Of a stretch of DNA of 7,652 bases, positions 5,959 to 7,652 are shown piece by piece. A model generated the notes under the pieces. It saw only the letters and a program-made list of their open reading frames with translations, had not been told where the DNA came from and ran no database searches. This DNA comes from JARBAU01 sp040414675. GTDB taxonomy: Archaea > Thermoproteota > Nitrososphaeria > Nitrososphaerales > Nitrososphaeraceae. The stretch is taken from contig JBEDUN010000098.1 of assembly GCA_040414675.1 (NCBI GenBank), positions 1 to 7,652 on the forward strand. Direction: 5' to 3'. Position 1 is the first letter of the stretch. Each line of letters opens with the position of its first letter. The translations under genes were made by a program, and so were the position numbers.

Positions 5959-6489
5959 ATGATTGAGGATAAAGCTTTAATCCAACCCTTTGCAACTGTC
6001 TTGACTGGTGTCTTGATATTTCTCACTTTAGAGAGAAGTTTCAAGTGGCAATCCTCCATTGAAGAACGTATGGCTACATATGTGGACCTGGCAAAAAAAG
6101 CAAGTCAGTCAATTATGAATGCATATGATGTAATATCAGAGCTAGAGGTAGAAAGAACTAGGATCATTGAACGTTACAAGTCTGAGGAGCAACGGGCTCA
6201 AAGACGGGATGAAATTAACATCCGTATCAAAGAGCAACAACTAATAATGGATAAAAGTAAAAAAGATTACGATACATTCACTAAAGCCGTGGAGTCACTT
6301 ACAACAAAACATGAGCGGCATCAGATTATAAGTAAGATACAACACGGGATTCTCATAGCAATGATGTCCCTTATTTCTGGGTCAATCATCCTCATAATAT
6401 TTCTTCCTCAGACGTTGATTCCAAGTTTAATGTTTTCTGCCGGGGTTGTTCTTTTGATCGTCAGAGTCTGGATGCACAATATAGATTAA
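5959..6489 (+). CDS. Membrane-anchored coiled-coil protein of unknown function
   Basis: I do not recognise this 176-residue protein. Its layout is clear: a short N-terminal membrane segment (about 9-24, FATVLTGVLIFLTL), a long charged helical region from about 30 to 125 rich in Glu, Lys, Arg and Gln (EERMATYVDLAKKAS, ELEVERTRIIERYKSEEQRA, RIKEQQLIMDKSKKDYD) that probably forms a coiled coil, then two membrane helices (about 129-149 and 152-170) separated by a Pro-containing turn and ending WMHNID. With three membrane passes the two ends lie on opposite sides; by positive-inside reasoning the helical region is likely cytosolic, since it is strongly charged and lies between helices 1 and 2. No catalytic motif, cysteine or signal peptidase site is seen. 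The ATG is the only good start: the frame is open 74 bases further up but offers no ATG, GTG or TTG. It is monocistronic with its own TATA box. Confidence 0.8.
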   Translation: MIEDKALIQPFATVLTGVLIFLTLERSFKWQSSIEERMATYVDLAKKASQSIMNAYDVISELEVERTRIIERYKSEEQRAQRRDEINIRIKEQQLIMDKSKKDYDTFTKAVESLTTKHERHQIISKIQHGILIAMMSLISGSIILIIFLPQTLIPSLMFSAGVVLLIVRVWMHNID

Positions 6490-6542
6490 AAAATCTAACT
6501 ATATTTTATGGTTTATGCCGAGAATTTCTGATACTTGTCATA

Positions 6543-6740
6543 TTACAACCTTTCAACAAATCTCTTGCCTTCTACACCCCAACTATCAGTGATTGCTATT
6601 TCTGAATGAAGGATGGTATGTTCAGCACTTGTTACTACGATTAGATATTCTTTTCTATTAAAAGAAACTACTTCGAACCTCTTACGACTTTCAGTGGTCA
6701 TACAAGGTGTTTGAGGTAGACCGTACCCAACCATCATCAT
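6543..6740 (-). CDS. Hypothetical small protein, possibly a frameshifted gene
   Basis: This minus-strand ORF encodes up to 65 residues; the first ATGs (6740) or the ATG at codon 14 (6701, MTTESRKRFEVV...) could be the start. From codon 18 the sequence looks protein-like, alternating polar and hydrophobic residues as in beta strands (RFEVVSFNRKEYLIVVTSAE, then ILHSEIAITDSWGVEGKRF). The 13 residues before the second ATG do not. In another frame a 33-codon ORF starts at an ATG at 6792 (MSYSHRETNISSYFSDIYDD...) and stops just past codon 14 of this one. Joining the two by one indel would make a protein of about 85 residues with a TATA-like box (AAATATATTTA, 6842-6852) about 50-60 bases upstream. 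No family is recognised. It converges with the gene ending at 6489. Confidence 0.35.
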   Translation of the reverse strand: MMMVGYGLPQTPCMTTESRKRFEVVSFNRKEYLIVVTSAEHTILHSEIAITDSWGVEGKRFVERL

Positions 6741-6863
6741 ATATGTCAGAGAAATAGGAAGAGATGTTCGTTTCCCTATGTGAATAGGACATTAAGTGCG
6801 ATATTGGTCGGTTGATTTAGGATATTGGTGAGAGAAAATGTAAATATATTTCTAGCAGTCATA

Positions 6864-6932
6864 TTAAGCGGTTCGAAATTCTAATTGCTCCAACAGCCTC
6901 TGCACAACTTTAATTGCGTTTCTATTTGACAT
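6864..6932 (-). other. Tiny 22-codon ORF, doubtful
   Basis: ATG to TAA encodes MSNRNAIKVVQRLLEQLEFR plus two residues, which would form a good amphipathic helix. There is no Shine-Dalgarno, but the AT-rich region at 6970-6990 could act as a divergent promoter. It may be a genuine micropeptide, the stub of a decayed gene reading towards 6543, or chance. The rest of 6741-7018 holds only promoter-like sequence. Confidence 0.2.
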
Positions 6933-6976
6933 TATATATGATAATCTGGATTGAATCAATTTAATGAGATGTATAT

Positions 6977-6987
6977 TTTATATAAAT
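6977..6987 (+). promoter_or_regulatory. Strong TATA box for the glycosidase gene
   Basis: TTTATATAAAT is a near-perfect archaeal TATA box and the best one in the window. It predicts a transcription start at about 7005-7010, that is 10-15 bases before the TTG at 7019 or nearly at the out-of-frame ATGs at 7005 and 7009. Confidence 0.6.
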
Positions 6988-7018
6988 AGATATAAGCAAG
7001 ACCAATGTATGATATCCG

Positions 7019-7652
7019 TTGGATGAGTTAGAGCTCGTTGAATCTGCAAAAAAAGTACTAGATGGCAACTGGACTGGTGAATTTACCATACCCTCAGGAA
7101 CGTTGTATCCTCATCAATGGAGTTGGGATGCAGCCATGATTGCAATTGGCAACTCTTATTTTGACACAGATCGATCGATAAAGGAACTCGAACATTTATT
7201 TGCTGGTCAGTGGAAAAATGGGATGATCCCTCACATAGTATTTAATGTGAAGGAAAAAACTTACTTCCCTAGTCCTGAATACTATGATATTACACGTTCT
7301 CCCAATGCACCAGAGCATGTTAAAACGTCCGGAATGACTCAGCCCCCTGTGCATGCTATGGCTTGTTTCCTTATTCATCATAACAGTAACGATAAAGCAA
7401 AAACTAAAGAGTTCCTGACAAGAGTCTATCCAAATCTTTTGAAGTTCCACAGATACCTTATGACTGAACGTGATCCCGAAAAGTCAGGCTTGGTAACAAT
7501 CTTCCACCCATGGGAATCAGGACGCGATGATTCTCCTATCTGGGATGATGCACTTGCAAGAGTTAAGATCACCAAGATGCCGAAGTTCCAAAGGTTAGAT
7601 ATCAAAGCTGAGGGAGAAAAGTCAGAACGTCCATCTGATGATGAATATAATA
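7019..7652 (+). CDS. GH63/mannosylglycerate-hydrolase-like glycosidase, N-terminal part
   Basis: The frame runs off the right edge after 211 codons. The protein has the (alpha/alpha)6 glycosidase features of the GH63/MGH-like group: GNWTGEFTIPSGTLYPHQWSWDAA at about 16-39 is a conserved sugar-binding entry (TLYPHQWSWD), AGQWKNGMIPHIVF at 62-75 and KTSGMTQPPVHA at 102-113 are family blocks, and HPWESGRDDSPIWDD at 163-177 is the segment likely to carry the general-acid Asp. Related enzymes hydrolyse mannosylglycerate, glucosylglycerate or terminal glucose; the exact substrate cannot be told. No signal peptide is seen, so a cytosolic role is likely. The start is uncertain: an in-frame TGA (7010-7012) limits it, and TTG at 7019 is the only start codon before the conserved region. 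ATGs at 7005 and 7009 are in other frames. Alternatively a small frameshift separates an upstream ATG from the gene. Confidence 0.85.
   Translation, partial: MDELELVESAKKVLDGNWTGEFTIPSGTLYPHQWSWDAAMIAIGNSYFDTDRSIKELEHLFAGQWKNGMIPHIVFNVKEKTYFPSPEYYDITRSPNAPEHVKTSGMTQPPVHAMACFLIHHNSNDKAKTKEFLTRVYPNLLKFHRYLMTERDPEKSGLVTIFHPWESGRDDSPIWDDALARVKITKMPKFQRLDIKAEGEKSERPSDDEYN

Noticed and set aside
7196..7450. 84-codon minus-strand ORF
   Set aside because: Antisense to conserved glycosidase blocks, with a Cys/Phe/Ser-rich composition typical of a shadow frame.
1..7652. CRISPR array, tRNA, rRNA, toxin-antitoxin or defence operon
   Set aside because: Looked for on both strands; no regularly spaced repeats, no cloverleaf-like sequence and no characteristic protein motifs were found.

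Overview
The window looks like a low-coding-density, AT-rich chromosomal stretch from a mesophilic archaeon, most likely an ammonia-oxidising thaumarchaeote (class Nitrososphaeria; a soil Nitrososphaera/Nitrosocosmicus-type genome is my best guess). The reasons are AT-rich boxes at archaeal spacing upstream of several genes, short or absent leaders, TTG starts, the resemblance of a dead IS6-like transposase and a glycosidase to thaumarchaeal families as I remember them, and long gaps holding decayed genes. The assignment is inference; there is no rRNA or tRNA in the window to confirm it.

Layout, left to right. (1) Positions 2-220: the 3' end of a universal stress protein gene, plus strand. 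(2) 221-1001: a gap whose right half is a decayed IS6-like DDE transposase on the minus strand. (3) 1023-2162, minus: an FUSC-family membrane protein with its own TATA-like box, preceded on the same strand by a 57-78 codon open stretch of doubtful status. (4) 2515-3887, plus: a 34-residue leader ORF whose stop codon overlaps (ATGA) the start of a ClC-family chloride transporter gene. (5) 3888-4427: no convincing gene. (6) 4428-5186, minus: an isochorismatase-fold cysteine hydrolase of the RutB/N-carbamoyl-amidohydrolase type starting with TTG; upstream on the same strand is a 42-residue helix-turn-helix-like fragment with its own promoter, Shine-Dalgarno sequence and a perfect 15-bp inverted repeat over the TATA region. 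(7) 5646-5908, minus: a frameshifted gene remnant. (8) 5959-6489, plus: a membrane-anchored coiled-coil protein of unknown function. (9) 6543-6932, minus: small ORFs of uncertain reality. (10) 7019 to the end, plus: the first 211 codons of a GH63/mannosylglycerate-hydrolase-like glycosidase with a strong TATA box.

The intact genes do not form one operon: strands alternate and most genes have their own promoter-like box. Anion transport (ClC), a putative aromatic or anionic solute exporter (FUSC), a stress protein and a glycosidase of a family that includes a compatible-solute hydrolase could all serve stress or osmotic adaptation, but nothing in the sequence ties them together. I found no CRISPR array, tRNA, rRNA, intact mobile element or recognisable defence system. 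The most notable features are the degree of gene decay between intact genes, the leader ORF coupled to the ClC gene, the unusual residues in the ClC motifs, and the small HTH-like ORF with its candidate operator.
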